Part shown: positions 1 through 5,664 of the stretch, piece by piece | Layout: each line of letters starts with the position of its first letter | Numbering within the stretch: the stretch's first letter is position 1 | DNA from: Prevotellaceae bacterium | GTDB lineage: Bacteria > Bacteroidota > Bacteroidia > Bacteroidales > UBA932 | DNA: 12,333 bases | Assembly: GCA_031257655.1 (NCBI GenBank) | Contig: JAIROF010000165.1 | Span: 1 to 12,333, forward strand | Reading direction: 5' to 3' | Notes under the pieces: model-generated | Databases searched by the model: none | What the model was told of the DNA's origin: nothing | What the model saw: the letters and a program-made list of their open reading frames with translations, nothing else | Translations under genes and position numbers: made by a program

Positions 1-132
1 ATATAGCAATATGAAAATCAATAATAACAGAATAGACGACAACAAAAGAGCAAAGAATTCATCTGTGCTTTTTAAAAAATTGATAACAATAGCTTTATGC
101 GGAGATTTTAACTGGTATAATTAAAATCAGTA

Positions 133-162
133 CAAAGGTAGTAAATTTTTTAAAAATGCAAC
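133..162 (-). promoter_or_regulatory. Candidate Bacteroidetes promoter, leftward
   Basis: On the minus strand TACCTTTG (140 down to 133) matches the Bacteroidetes -7 consensus TAnnTTTG exactly. GTTG (162 to 159) sits 18 nt upstream, close to the -33 TTTG element. It would transcribe out of the left edge of the window. The first 130 nt downstream contain no open gene, so the leader would be long or the start lies beyond position 1. Confidence 0.4.
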
Positions 163-313
163 AGTTCAGGCCATCTCGTCTATTTTTTTTTAATTCGACG
201 CATATACAGGCATAGGAAATTCGTGAAAAATTAATCATTTTCGGCTTTCTTTGCTGTTGGCAGTCAATTTTTTAAGAACTTTTTTTTTGCTCTCCTGGGG
301 GGAGATTTTTTTA

Positions 314-365
314 GTGGAGAATGGAGAATGGAGAATGGAGAGTGGAGAATGGAGAGTGGAAAATG
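314..365. repeat. Heptamer tandem repeat (RTGGAGA)n
   Basis: Seven head-to-tail 7-bp units of the form GTGGAGA or ATGGAGA (the last is GTGGAAA), followed by ATG. On this strand the unit has an AATGG core. The array at 1524-1572 has the same core on the opposite strand, so the two arrays face each other across the leftward gene. Confidence 0.85.
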
Positions 366-392
366 TTTTTTAGTCATAAGTCGCGCAAGCGC

Positions 393-449
393 AGTGGCGC
401 AAGCCCAATCTTTAAATCTTTAAATTTTTAAATTTTTAAATCTTTAAAT
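393..449. repeat. Left inverted-repeat arm plus TTTAAA octamers
   Basis: Positions 393-416 match the reverse complement of 1505-1528 at 23 of 24 bases; the core is AGTGGCGCAAGCC. The arm runs into five 8-bp units, CTTTAAAT or TTTTAAAT, at 410-449. A short direct repeat, GCGCAAGC, at 383-390 and 397-404 overlaps its outer end. The unit lies immediately downstream of the leftward gene's stop codon. Confidence 0.75.
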
Positions 450-483
450 AGTCACTCCAATTCTTAATTCGCATTGGCTCTCT

Positions 484-1467
484 TCACCCGTCCCGCTTCA
501 AATTGAATTTTTGGAAATAGTGTAGCCAGCGTACCGGCACTTCGTGGCGGCAGGCGCACCGGTAGTCTTCCTGCAGGCAGGCAATGTAGCGGTGCGAGCC
601 GCCGGTCAGGGGTATCTGCAACCACCAGTAGCCGGCGATAGTGTCGTGAAGGAAGGTGATGGACTGGCCGTTTTCGCCGGTATCTACAATAATTTTTTCG
701 ATATGCGCCGTACTGTTGGGTATATGCCATTGGTGGCGTACGGCAATGCCTTCGAGCAGGTGCCACAATGTCTGCGCGGCGGTTTGCGCCGTAAGGCTTG
801 TAGAAGTAAGAGCCGGCAGGAAATGGAATAACCGGAAAGTTTGTAATTTGGGCGAGCGGCCGCTATAGGCGGCTAACTGGCAAAGTTCTTCGGCATACAG
901 GCCATTGGGCGACAGTTGGTGCATTTCGGGGGAGTCGGAAGCACGCAGGGCATTCAGGTCAAAGAATACATGATGCGCTTCGCGGAGCAGCGGTTCGGCT
1001 TCGGCGGGACAGTCGCGGAATGCGCCGAGCCGCAATGTTTCGTAGCCCTGTTCGTGCAGCCATTTTATATCGCCGGCGGCGGTGAGGTAAGTCTGGAAAC
1101 CGATGACCGAAAAAATATCCAATTGCGGATGTTCCAACACCGGCCTGTATAATTCCACCGACCGCATGTTGGCCGCCGGCGCTACTACGGCGGCGGAGAA
1201 CGGTTGTTCGTCCGGCTGGAAATGGGTATTGCCCGCAATAATCGCCACGATATTGCGTTGCCGGCAATCATTTATCCTGTCCGCCACTTCATTTTCCGCA
1301 CATTCGACATGCAACACAGGCGTGGTATGCCGGTGGGCATACAGCGACAGGAGCGCCTCTACAACCGGCTTATGCGCGCCCGTCCCGATAATGGCTGCCT
1401 GCGCTTCCGGACAGTCGGTTCGCAAATGACGGCCATGAACATAATGTATGATTTGTTGGAATTGCAT
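484..1467 (-). CDS. Arginase/formimidoylglutamase-like protein (divergent)
   Basis: This 327-residue protein resembles the ureohydrolase-fold proteins of Bacteroidetes that are usually annotated as formimidoylglutamase or arginase. The most recognisable stretch is residues 119-210: FSVIGFQTYL, then a strand ending in FFDLNALRASDSPE (168-181), then SPNGLYAEELCQLAAYSG. The aspartate-rich metal loop of true arginases (DxDxxDP) is replaced by FDLNALRASDSP, as in other members of this subgroup. The C-terminal EDYRCACRHEVPVRWLHYFQK tail is also family-like. Catalysis is therefore uncertain and the substrate unknown. The family usually has a longer N-terminus, so this copy looks short there. I chose ATG at 1467; a TTG seven codons upstream (1488) lies inside the TTTAAAG repeat and is unlikely. 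No hut genes are adjacent. It diverges from metF. Confidence 0.65.
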   Translation of the reverse strand: MQFQQIIHYVHGRHLRTDCPEAQAAIIGTGAHKPVVEALLSLYAHRHTTPVLHVECAENEVADRINDCRQRNIVAIIAGNTHFQPDEQPFSAAVVAPAANMRSVELYRPVLEHPQLDIFSVIGFQTYLTAAGDIKWLHEQGYETLRLGAFRDCPAEAEPLLREAHHVFFDLNALRASDSPEMHQLSPNGLYAEELCQLAAYSGRSPKLQTFRLFHFLPALTSTSLTAQTAAQTLWHLLEGIAVRHQWHIPNSTAHIEKIIVDTGENGQSITFLHDTIAGYWWLQIPLTGGSHRYIACLQEDYRCACRHEVPVRWLHYFQKFNLKRDG

Positions 1468-1476
1468 GATGTTAGA

Positions 1477-1528
1477 TTTAAAGTTCAAAGTTTAAAGTTC
1501 AAAGTTTAAAGATTTGGCTTGCGCCACT
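1477..1528. repeat. Right inverted-repeat arm plus TTTAAAG repeats
   Basis: Two and a half copies of the 14-bp unit TTTAAAGTTCAAAG (1477-1511) start ten bases upstream of the leftward gene's ATG. They run into an arm (1505-1528) that is the reverse complement of 393-416 with one mismatch. Order from the gene outward is the same as on the other side: TTTAAA repeats, GGCTTGCGCCACT arm, then AATGG heptamers. Confidence 0.75.
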
Positions 1529-1572
1529 AACCACTAACCATTAACCATTAACCATTTACCATTACCCATTAA
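1524..1572. repeat. Heptamer tandem repeat (CCAYTAA)n
   Basis: Seven consecutive 7-bp units: CCACTAA twice, CCATTAA twice, CCATTTA, CCATTAC, CCATTAA. On the minus strand it reads as TTAATGG units. It lies directly upstream of the metF promoter and overlaps the outer end of the inverted-repeat arm by five bases. Confidence 0.85.
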
Positions 1573-1578
1573 GAATAG

Positions 1579-1611
1579 TTTCTGAGTTTAGGAATATTTG
1601 TTGTACTTTTG
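1579..1611 (+). promoter_or_regulatory. metF promoter
   Basis: TACTTTTG at 1604-1611 is a perfect Bacteroidetes -7 element. TTTC at 1579-1582 lies 21 nt upstream in the -33 position. Transcription would begin near 1618, giving a leader of about 43 nt before the metF ATG at 1661. It also argues against the upstream in-frame TTG at 1598, which precedes the -7 element. Confidence 0.65.
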
Positions 1612-1660
1612 TGCTGGAGTATTTTATTTTTTTTTGGGTTACAATAAGGCGGCAGAATAT

Positions 1661-2527
1661 ATGAAAATATCGGATATCTTCGCGCAGAACGAGCGCACTT
1701 TTTCTTTTGAATTTTTCCCTCCGAAAGACGAAATTTCGGCGATAGATTTCGGCGTCAACGTAGGGCAGCTGATGAAGCTTTCGCCCTCGTTTGTTTCCGT
1801 CACCTACGGAGCAGGAGGCTCCACCGGCGGACGTACGTTTGCCCTGGTCGATTATCTCCAAAACAAAATTGGGCTGACGGTCATGGCGCATTACACGTGC
1901 GTGGGCGCCTCGCGCTCCAAGGTGCTCGAAGACATCCGCTACTTTAGGTCAAAAAACATTGAAAATCTTATGCTCCTCCGCGGCGACCCGCCAAAAGGCG
2001 CCGCAGACTTTGCCCCACCTCCCGACGGCTTTGCCCATGCCTCGGAGCTGATAGCGCTGGTGTCGGGAGAGTTTAACCGCCTGTTTACTATCGGAGCAGG
2101 CTGCTACCCCGAAAAGCATCCCGAGGCGGAAACGCTGGAGCAGGATATCCTCCAGCTGAAGAAAAAAACCGACGCAGGCGCCGACTTCTTGATAGCTCAG
2201 CTGTTTTTCGACAACCGGGCGTATTTCGACTTTGTAGAAAAGGTGCGTAAGGCCGGTATAGGCTGCCGGGTGATTCCCGGAATTATTCCAATCACCTCGT
2301 ATGCGCAGCTGAACCGCTTCTTTAAGCTGAGCGGCGCTACCATTCCCGGCGGGCTTGCGGATAAGCTCGAAGCCGCCAAAGATAACCCCGACCGCATACT
2401 CCGAATCGGCGTAGACTATGCCATTGAGCAATGCCGGGGACTCCTCGAAGGAGGCGCCCCGGGAATACACTTCTACACCCTGAACAAATCGAGCGCTACT
2501 GTCGAAATCTTCGAAACGATACGGTAG
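1661..2527 (+). CDS. metF: Methylenetetrahydrofolate reductase MetF
   Basis: MetF reduces 5,10-methylenetetrahydrofolate to 5-methyltetrahydrofolate with an FAD cofactor, supplying the methyl group for methionine synthesis in the cytoplasm. The 288-residue product is close to the usual bacterial length of about 290. It has the family landmarks of a TIM-barrel flavoprotein: SFEFFPPK (15-22) with the catalytic glutamate, VTYGAGGST (47-55), LRGDPP (106-111) with the folate-contacting aspartate, AQLFFDN (179-185), PGIIPI (206-211), and GIHFYTLN (268-275) near the end. I chose ATG at 1661 because the protein then starts MKISDIFAQNERTFSFEFF. The frame stays open back to a TTG at 1598, but that stretch lies across the promoter. 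The gene stands alone, followed 14 nt after its stop by a repeat element. Confidence 0.96.
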   Translation: MKISDIFAQNERTFSFEFFPPKDEISAIDFGVNVGQLMKLSPSFVSVTYGAGGSTGGRTFALVDYLQNKIGLTVMAHYTCVGASRSKVLEDIRYFRSKNIENLMLLRGDPPKGAADFAPPPDGFAHASELIALVSGEFNRLFTIGAGCYPEKHPEAETLEQDILQLKKKTDAGADFLIAQLFFDNRAYFDFVEKVRKAGIGCRVIPGIIPITSYAQLNRFFKLSGATIPGGLADKLEAAKDNPDRILRIGVDYAIEQCRGLLEGGAPGIHFYTLNKSSATVEIFETIR

Positions 2528-2541
2528 ACCGCATTTTCCTC

Positions 2542-2660
2542 ACAAAACAACCTCAGTAGCAGAGCAAGCAGCAACATGCAACAACCTCATCACCTCATTA
2601 TTAATGAAAAATTGGAGACGAGCAAACGGAAAATGAGGTAATAAAGTAATGAGGTTGGAT
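2542..2660 (-). repeat. Truncated copy of an inverted-repeat element
   Basis: This stretch matches the reverse complement of 12198-12329 along almost its whole length. The outer 19 bases (2542-2560) are identical, and so is a 25-base core at 2614-2638 (its partner is 12212-12236). The copy here lacks about 20 bases in the middle. It carries a small AATAAAGT-type insertion near 2640-2650 and stops after GGTTGGAT, so the second terminal inverted repeat present in the other copy is missing. It sits between the metF stop and the cca promoter. It shows no coding capacity. Confidence 0.75.
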
Positions 2661-2729
2661 ACCTGTTCGATTATTTGCCAATTAAAGTTTACATCAATAG
2701 AGCATGGGCATCCCCAAAGATTTTCGGCC

Positions 2730-2760
2730 TTCAAAATTCAAAATTTCTTTGCTATCTTTG
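2730..2760 (+). promoter_or_regulatory. cca promoter
   Basis: TATCTTTG at 2753-2760 is a perfect Bacteroidetes -7 element. TTCA at 2730-2733, 19 nt upstream, is only a weak -33 match. The predicted transcript starts near 2767 and would include a GC-rich stem-loop before the TTG start at 2838. Confidence 0.6.
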
Positions 2761-2786
2761 CCCCCTAAAATATTCAAATATGTCCA

Positions 2787-2817
2787 TGCGCCCTGCGGCT
2801 CCGGCGGCATGGGCGCA
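2787..2817 (+). promoter_or_regulatory. GC-rich stem-loop in the cca leader
   Basis: TGCGCCC (2787-2793) pairs perfectly with GGGCGCA (2811-2817). TGC/GCA (2794-2796 with 2807-2809) can extend the stem across a one-base bulge. The hairpin is followed by seven A residues, not T, so it is not an intrinsic terminator for the plus strand. It lies 20 nt upstream of the chosen cca start codon. A regulatory role is inference only. Confidence 0.35.
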
Positions 2818-2837
2818 AAAAAATCAGCTTTTTTACG

Positions 2838-4235
2838 TTGGAACATCTCCCATCTCCCATATTTCGGCAAATTTCGCGCATAGCGCAGCAGCAGGGCGTG
2901 CGCGCCTTTGTGATTGGCGGGTACGTGCGCGACTTTTTTCTCCAGCGCCCCTCAACGGATATCGACGTGGTGGTGGAGGGCAGCGGCATTGCGCTCGCGG
3001 AGGCGCTGGCAAAGGAGCTGCACACCGGCGTGAGCGTCTTCAAGAGCTTTGGCACGGCCATGCTGCGCCACGGCGAAGTGGAGGTGGAATTTGTGGGCGC
3101 CCGCAAGGAATCGTACCGCGCCAGCTCGCGCAAGCCCATCGTGGAGAACGGAACGCTCGCAGACGACCAGCTGCGCCGCGACTTTACCGTCAACGCCATG
3201 GCCTTTAGCCTCAACGCCGAGGACTACGGGGCGCTGGTCGATCCCTTTGGCGGCGTGCAGGACTTGCACGACCGCCGCCTGCGCACCCCCCTCGCCCCCG
3301 ACGCCACCTACAGCGACGACCCCCTGCGCATGATGCGCGCCGTGCGCTTCGCCGCCCAGCTGGGCTTCGCTATAGACGGCAGCTCCAAGGAGGCCATACG
3401 CCGAAACCGCCGGCGAATAGCCGGAGAGGTGGTCTCCACAGAGCGCATCACCGACGAGCTGAACAAAATCATGGCCTGCACCAGGCCCTCCGCCGGATTC
3501 TTCCTGCTGGACGAGCTGGAGCTGCTGGAGCTTATCCTGCCGCACATCTACCAGCTAAAGGGCGTGGAGACCGTTGGGAAGCAGCAGCACAAGGACAACT
3601 TTCTGCACACCCTGCAGGTGCTGGACAACGTAGCCCAAAAATCGGACAACCTGTGGCTGCGCTGGGCGGCGCTGCTGCACGACGTGGCCAAGCCGCAGAC
3701 CAAGCGCTACGAGCCGGGGCACGGGTGGACGTTTCACGGGCACGAATTTCTGGGCGCGAAGATGACGCCGCAAATCTTTCAGGAACTCCGGCTGCCCCTG
3801 AACGAAAAGATGAAGTACGTGCAGAAGCTCGTAGGCCTCCACCTGCGCCCCATCGTCCTTTCGCAGGAAGAGGTGACGGATTCCGCCGTGCGACGCCTCC
3901 TCTTTGATGCCGGCGACGACGTTGACGACCTGATGCTGCTCTGCGAAGCCGACATCACCTCAAAAAACGAAAATACCGTAAAGCGACACCTGCAAAACTT
4001 TGCCCTGGTGCGCCAAAAGCTCAAAGAAATTGAGGAAAAAGACCGCGTGCGGAACTTTCAGCCGCCCATATCGGGCGAGCTCATCATGAGCACCTACCAC
4101 CTGCCGCCGTGCAGACAGGTGGGTATCATAAAGGAGGCCATAAAGGAGGCCATCCTCGACGGCATTATACACAACGACTACGACGAGGCCTACCGCTACA
4201 TGCAGGAAAAGGCAAGGGAGCTGGGCTACGCTTAG
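2838..4235 (+). CDS. cca: CCA-adding tRNA nucleotidyltransferase with HD domain
   Basis: This enzyme adds or repairs the 3'-terminal CCA of tRNA using CTP and ATP. The class II nucleotidyltransferase head is complete: VIGGYVRDFFL (25-35), the metal-binding pair DID (41-43), LRRDFTVNAMAF (112-123), DPFGG (135-139), DDPLRMMRAVRFA (160-172) and ERITDEL (202-208). An HD phosphohydrolase domain follows, with LLHDVAKP (279-286) and FHGHEF (299-304). The tail QPPISGELIM...RQVGIIKEAIKEAI is typical of Bacteroidetes CCA proteins, which combine head and HD domain at about 470 residues; this one has 465. No ATG is in frame upstream. The TTG at 2838 gives an N-terminus (MEHLPSPIFR) of the expected length, so I used it. 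An ATG at 2780, just after the promoter, lies in another frame. The gene is noticeably GC-rich. Confidence 0.93.
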   Translation: MEHLPSPIFRQISRIAQQQGVRAFVIGGYVRDFFLQRPSTDIDVVVEGSGIALAEALAKELHTGVSVFKSFGTAMLRHGEVEVEFVGARKESYRASSRKPIVENGTLADDQLRRDFTVNAMAFSLNAEDYGALVDPFGGVQDLHDRRLRTPLAPDATYSDDPLRMMRAVRFAAQLGFAIDGSSKEAIRRNRRRIAGEVVSTERITDELNKIMACTRPSAGFFLLDELELLELILPHIYQLKGVETVGKQQHKDNFLHTLQVLDNVAQKSDNLWLRWAALLHDVAKPQTKRYEPGHGWTFHGHEFLGAKMTPQIFQELRLPLNEKMKYVQKLVGLHLRPIVLSQEEVTDSAVRRLLFDAGDDVDDLMLLCEADITSKNENTVKRHLQNFALVRQKLKEIEEKDRVRNFQPPISGELIMSTYHLPPCRQVGIIKEAIKEAILDGIIHNDYDEAYRYMQEKARELGYA

Positions 4236-4239
4236 CCAT

Positions 4240-4265
4240 CTGCGCGCTAAAAAAACAAAGCGCAG
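4240..4265 (+). terminator. Possible weak stem-loop after cca
   Basis: CTGCGC (4240-4245) can pair with GCGCAG (4260-4265) across an A-rich 14-nt loop, four bases after the cca stop. No T tract follows directly, so this is a poor intrinsic terminator at best. Confidence 0.2.
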
Positions 4266-4301
4266 CTTTCGACCGAGCGGAGTATATTTACGCGCAATTG
4301 C

Positions 4302-4347
4302 ATTGGGAATTGACGGTCTTATATTATCTTTGTCTTATATTATCTTT
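4302..4347 (+). promoter_or_regulatory. Promoter and candidate operator, module copy 1
   Basis: TATCTTTG (4325-4332) is a perfect -7 element, with ATTG (4302-4305) 19 nt upstream. The 16-bp sequence GTCTTATATTATCTTT occurs twice head to tail (4316-4331 and 4332-4347). The first repeat carries most of the -7 element and the second covers the expected start site. An 8-bp palindrome, GCAATTGC (4294-4301), abuts the -33 region. Placement fits an autoregulatory operator, which is an inference. Confidence 0.55.
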
Positions 4348-4378
4348 TTTGTCGTTACAATTACTAAAAAACCATTTT

Positions 4379-4558
4379 ATGGCAACTCCTATTAGAAGCA
4401 TACCGGTATTGGAAGGCGAAGTGGCGCGCAGGTTTTTGCGGGACATCAAAAAAAACGAAAAGCTGCGCGGTACGTACAAAATTTCACAAGAGGCAAGAGA
4501 AGGCTTCAAAAGAATTGAGGCTGAATATAGAAAGCGAATTGCAGAAAAATCGGAATGA
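4379..4558 (+). CDS. Small antitoxin-like protein, copy 1
   Basis: The 59-residue protein begins MATPIRSIPVLEGEVARRFL and ends in a charged, probably helical stretch (residues 37-59, rich in E, K and R). I know similar short proteins, with an N-terminal IPVLEG(E)-type motif, in front of GNAT acetyltransferases in Bacteroidetes, where they look like antitoxins. It does not resemble DUF1778 ribbon-helix-helix antitoxins of the TacA/AtaR type. Its TGA overlaps the ATG of the downstream acetyltransferase remnant (ATGA), the layout of a translationally coupled antitoxin-toxin pair. Compared with copy 2 it has Y33, S36, R40 and R45 in place of H, P, I and Q. With its own toxin gene broken, it may act on the intact toxin downstream or be decaying. 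Confidence 0.7.
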   Translation: MATPIRSIPVLEGEVARRFLRDIKKNEKLRGTYKISQEAREGFKRIEAEYRKRIAEKSE

Positions 4559-4695
4559 AATTTTGGGAAACACATGTGCGATTTCGGCTTAGCGAAAAAA
4601 CAGAAATCGAATGGTCGCAATTTCATTGCGGCGTTATCGCCATAGAAGCCGGCAGGCAGGAAGCGGCTCGAAACAGCCTGCGTCAAGCTCCTTAA
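4555..4695 (+). pseudogene. Truncated GNAT acetyltransferase (toxin remnant)
   Basis: The frame starts in the ATGA overlap and encodes MKFWETHVRFRLSEKTEIEW and six more residues almost as in the intact gene downstream (three changes, at residues 4, 6 and 7). After HCG it diverges into VIAIEAGRQEAARNSLRQAP and ends at TAA after 46 codons. The divergent block still resembles the intact protein when aligned without gaps (shared E, A, A, N, R, Q at residues 31, 32, 38, 40, 43, 44). The next 12 bases, AACGTATTGTTT, also match the intact gene. However, the block is 60 nt against 64 nt in the intact gene, so the frame shifts into a stop. It lacks the whole acetyl-CoA-binding core and should be inactive. 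Confidence 0.8.
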
Positions 4696-4717
4696 CGTAT
4701 TGTTTACGCGCAATTGC

Positions 4718-4763
4718 ATTGGGAATTGACGGTCTTATATTATCTTTGTCTTATATTATCTTT
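4718..4763 (+). promoter_or_regulatory. Promoter and candidate operator, module copy 2
   Basis: It has the same sequence as the promoter of copy 1: ATTG at 4718-4721, then 19 nt, then TATCTTTG at 4741-4748. The doubled 16-bp repeat is at 4732-4747 and 4748-4763. Perfect conservation of this stretch while the coding parts have drifted suggests it is still used, or was recently homogenised. Confidence 0.55.
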
Positions 4764-4794
4764 TTTGTCGTTACAATTAATAAAAAACCATTTT

Positions 4795-4974
4795 ATGGCA
4801 ACTCCTATTAGAAGCATACCGGTATTGGAAGGCGAAGTGGCGCGCAGGTTTTTGCGGGACATCAAAAAAAACGAAAAGCTGCGCGGTACGCACAAAATTC
4901 CACAAGAGGCTATAGAAGGCTTCAAGCAAATTGAGGCTGAGTATAGAAAGCGAATTGCAGAAAAATCGGAATGA
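4795..4974 (+). CDS. Small antitoxin-like protein, copy 2
   Basis: This 59-residue protein is identical to copy 1 over residues 1-32 and differs only at H33, P36, I40 and Q45. It is directly coupled to the intact acetyltransferase by an ATGA overlap (ATG at 4971, TGA ending at 4974) and is thus the likely cognate antitoxin. The sequence is lysine- and arginine-rich, with a predicted helical C-terminus and no membrane segment or cysteine. Family membership rests on its position and on the IPVLEGE motif; no biochemical role can be read from the sequence. All amino-acid differences from copy 1 fall in the C-terminal half, where many antitoxins bind the toxin. Confidence 0.75.
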   Translation: MATPIRSIPVLEGEVARRFLRDIKKNEKLRGTHKIPQEAIEGFKQIEAEYRKRIAEKSE

Positions 4975-5597
4975 AATTTGGGGAAATGTATGTGCGATTT
5001 CGGCTTAGCGAAAAAACAGAAATCGAATGGTCGCAATTTCATTGCGGCGACGTGGATTTAGAGGCGTTTTTTTTAAAGGATGCCGCTAACTACGAACGGC
5101 AGCTACTCGGAAAAACGTATTGTTTTGTTCCGAAGAACAACCTTTCGACTATTGTGTGCGCCTTTACGCTATCCAACTCCAGCATTGATGCTCGGAATTT
5201 GCCCAACAGCAGGCGTAAAAAAATGATGGAGCATATTCCGCATGAAAAGTCGCTTAGCAGCTATCCTGCAACATTGATAGGGCGATTAGCGGTAAGCGAA
5301 AATTTTCAAGGGAAAGGTATTGGTTCCAATTTGTTGAATTACATTAAACTTTGGATTTTGGAACCTGAAAATAAAACAGGTTGCCGTTTCCTCACCATAG
5401 ATGCTTACAATAATGAAGCGACGGGACGGTTTTACGAAGCAAACGGTTTTAAATACCTTTTTTCGTCCGAGCAGCAGGAAAAAGACTATATCGGCTTATC
5501 TGCCGAAAAAGAATTAAGAACAAGGTTGATGTATTTTGACCTAATGCTCCTGGATAATAGCTTACTTCGCACTTCCCTTACAATAAAAAGCGTGTAA
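4971..5597 (+). CDS. GNAT-family N-acetyltransferase, probable toxin
   Basis: The 208-residue protein has a GNAT core. LIGRLAVSENFQGKGIGSNLL (102-122) carries the acetyl-CoA pyrophosphate-binding QGKGIG loop, and RFYEANGFKYLF (153-164) is the usual motif B region. The sequences YERQLLGKTYCFV, IVCAFTLSNSSID, IPHEKSLSSYPA and RLMYFDLMLL are hallmarks of a GNAT family common in Bacteroides-type genomes, generally behind a short partner gene. Known GNAT toxins (TacT, AtaT) acetylate aminoacyl-tRNA. That this protein does the same is inference from fold and gene layout. Translation is probably coupled to the small upstream gene through ATGA. The locus looks more AT-rich than cca and the oxidoreductase operon, consistent with acquisition. 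Confidence 0.85.
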   Translation: MKFGEMYVRFRLSEKTEIEWSQFHCGDVDLEAFFLKDAANYERQLLGKTYCFVPKNNLSTIVCAFTLSNSSIDARNLPNSRRKKMMEHIPHEKSLSSYPATLIGRLAVSENFQGKGIGSNLLNYIKLWILEPENKTGCRFLTIDAYNNEATGRFYEANGFKYLFSSEQQEKDYIGLSAEKELRTRLMYFDLMLLDNSLLRTSLTIKSV

Positions 5598-5664
5598 ATC
5601 GGCATCAACGGTTTATACGTGTTTTTATACCCCCGCATGGCCAAAAGCTGCGATTTGTTTTTTT

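Larger units (their letters stand above)
1..483. other. Geneless AT-rich spacer with repeats
   Basis: No convincing gene lies here. The spacer holds a leftward promoter candidate near 133-162, long T and A runs, a weak stem-loop followed by seven T residues at 291-312, a GGAGA-type heptamer tandem repeat, and an inverted-repeat arm joined to TTTAAA repeats just after the stop codon of the leftward gene. A 37-codon ATG frame at 11-124 has no coding character that I can recognise. Confidence 0.6.
4287..4633 (+). repeat. Tandem duplication, unit 1 of a toxin-antitoxin module
   Basis: This 347-bp unit repeats at 4703-5049, offset by exactly 416 bp. By eye I count 13 substitutions and no indels, about 96% identity. 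It contains the promoter, the whole 59-codon antitoxin-like gene, and the first 26 codons of the acetyltransferase. The sequence from the start of the unit to codon 32 of the small gene is identical in both copies except for one base in the leader. Confidence 0.95.
4703..5049 (+). repeat. Tandem duplication, unit 2 of a toxin-antitoxin module
   Basis: Second direct copy of the 4287-4633 unit. It starts directly after the remnant of the first acetyltransferase, within TTTACGCG. The first unit starts at the same eight bases in a different context, so the left boundary of the duplication is sharp. Its right end runs on into the intact acetyltransferase gene. Confidence 0.95.

Noticed and set aside
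11..124. 37-codon open frame starting ATG at 11
   Set aside because: It is AT-rich with no recognisable motif or promoter, and a leftward promoter lies over the adjoining region.
291..312. Stem TCTCC/GGAGA followed by seven T residues
   Set aside because: The stem is only 5 bp, and no plus-strand gene lies upstream in the window for it to terminate.
314..1572. Short tandem repeats considered as a CRISPR array
   Set aside because: The units are 7, 8 or 14 bp and contiguous, with no unique spacers between them and no cas genes.
2675..3208. 177-codon plus-strand frame overlapping cca
   Set aside because: Downstream it is an out-of-frame reading of cca with Arg/Ala-rich composition. Only its ATG at 2780 is of interest, and that is covered under the cca start.
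4379..4558. Assignment of the small gene as a DUF1778 (TacA/AtaR) antitoxin
   Set aside because: It shares gene position only. It lacks the ribbon-helix-helix start typical of that family and begins with an IPVLEGE motif instead.
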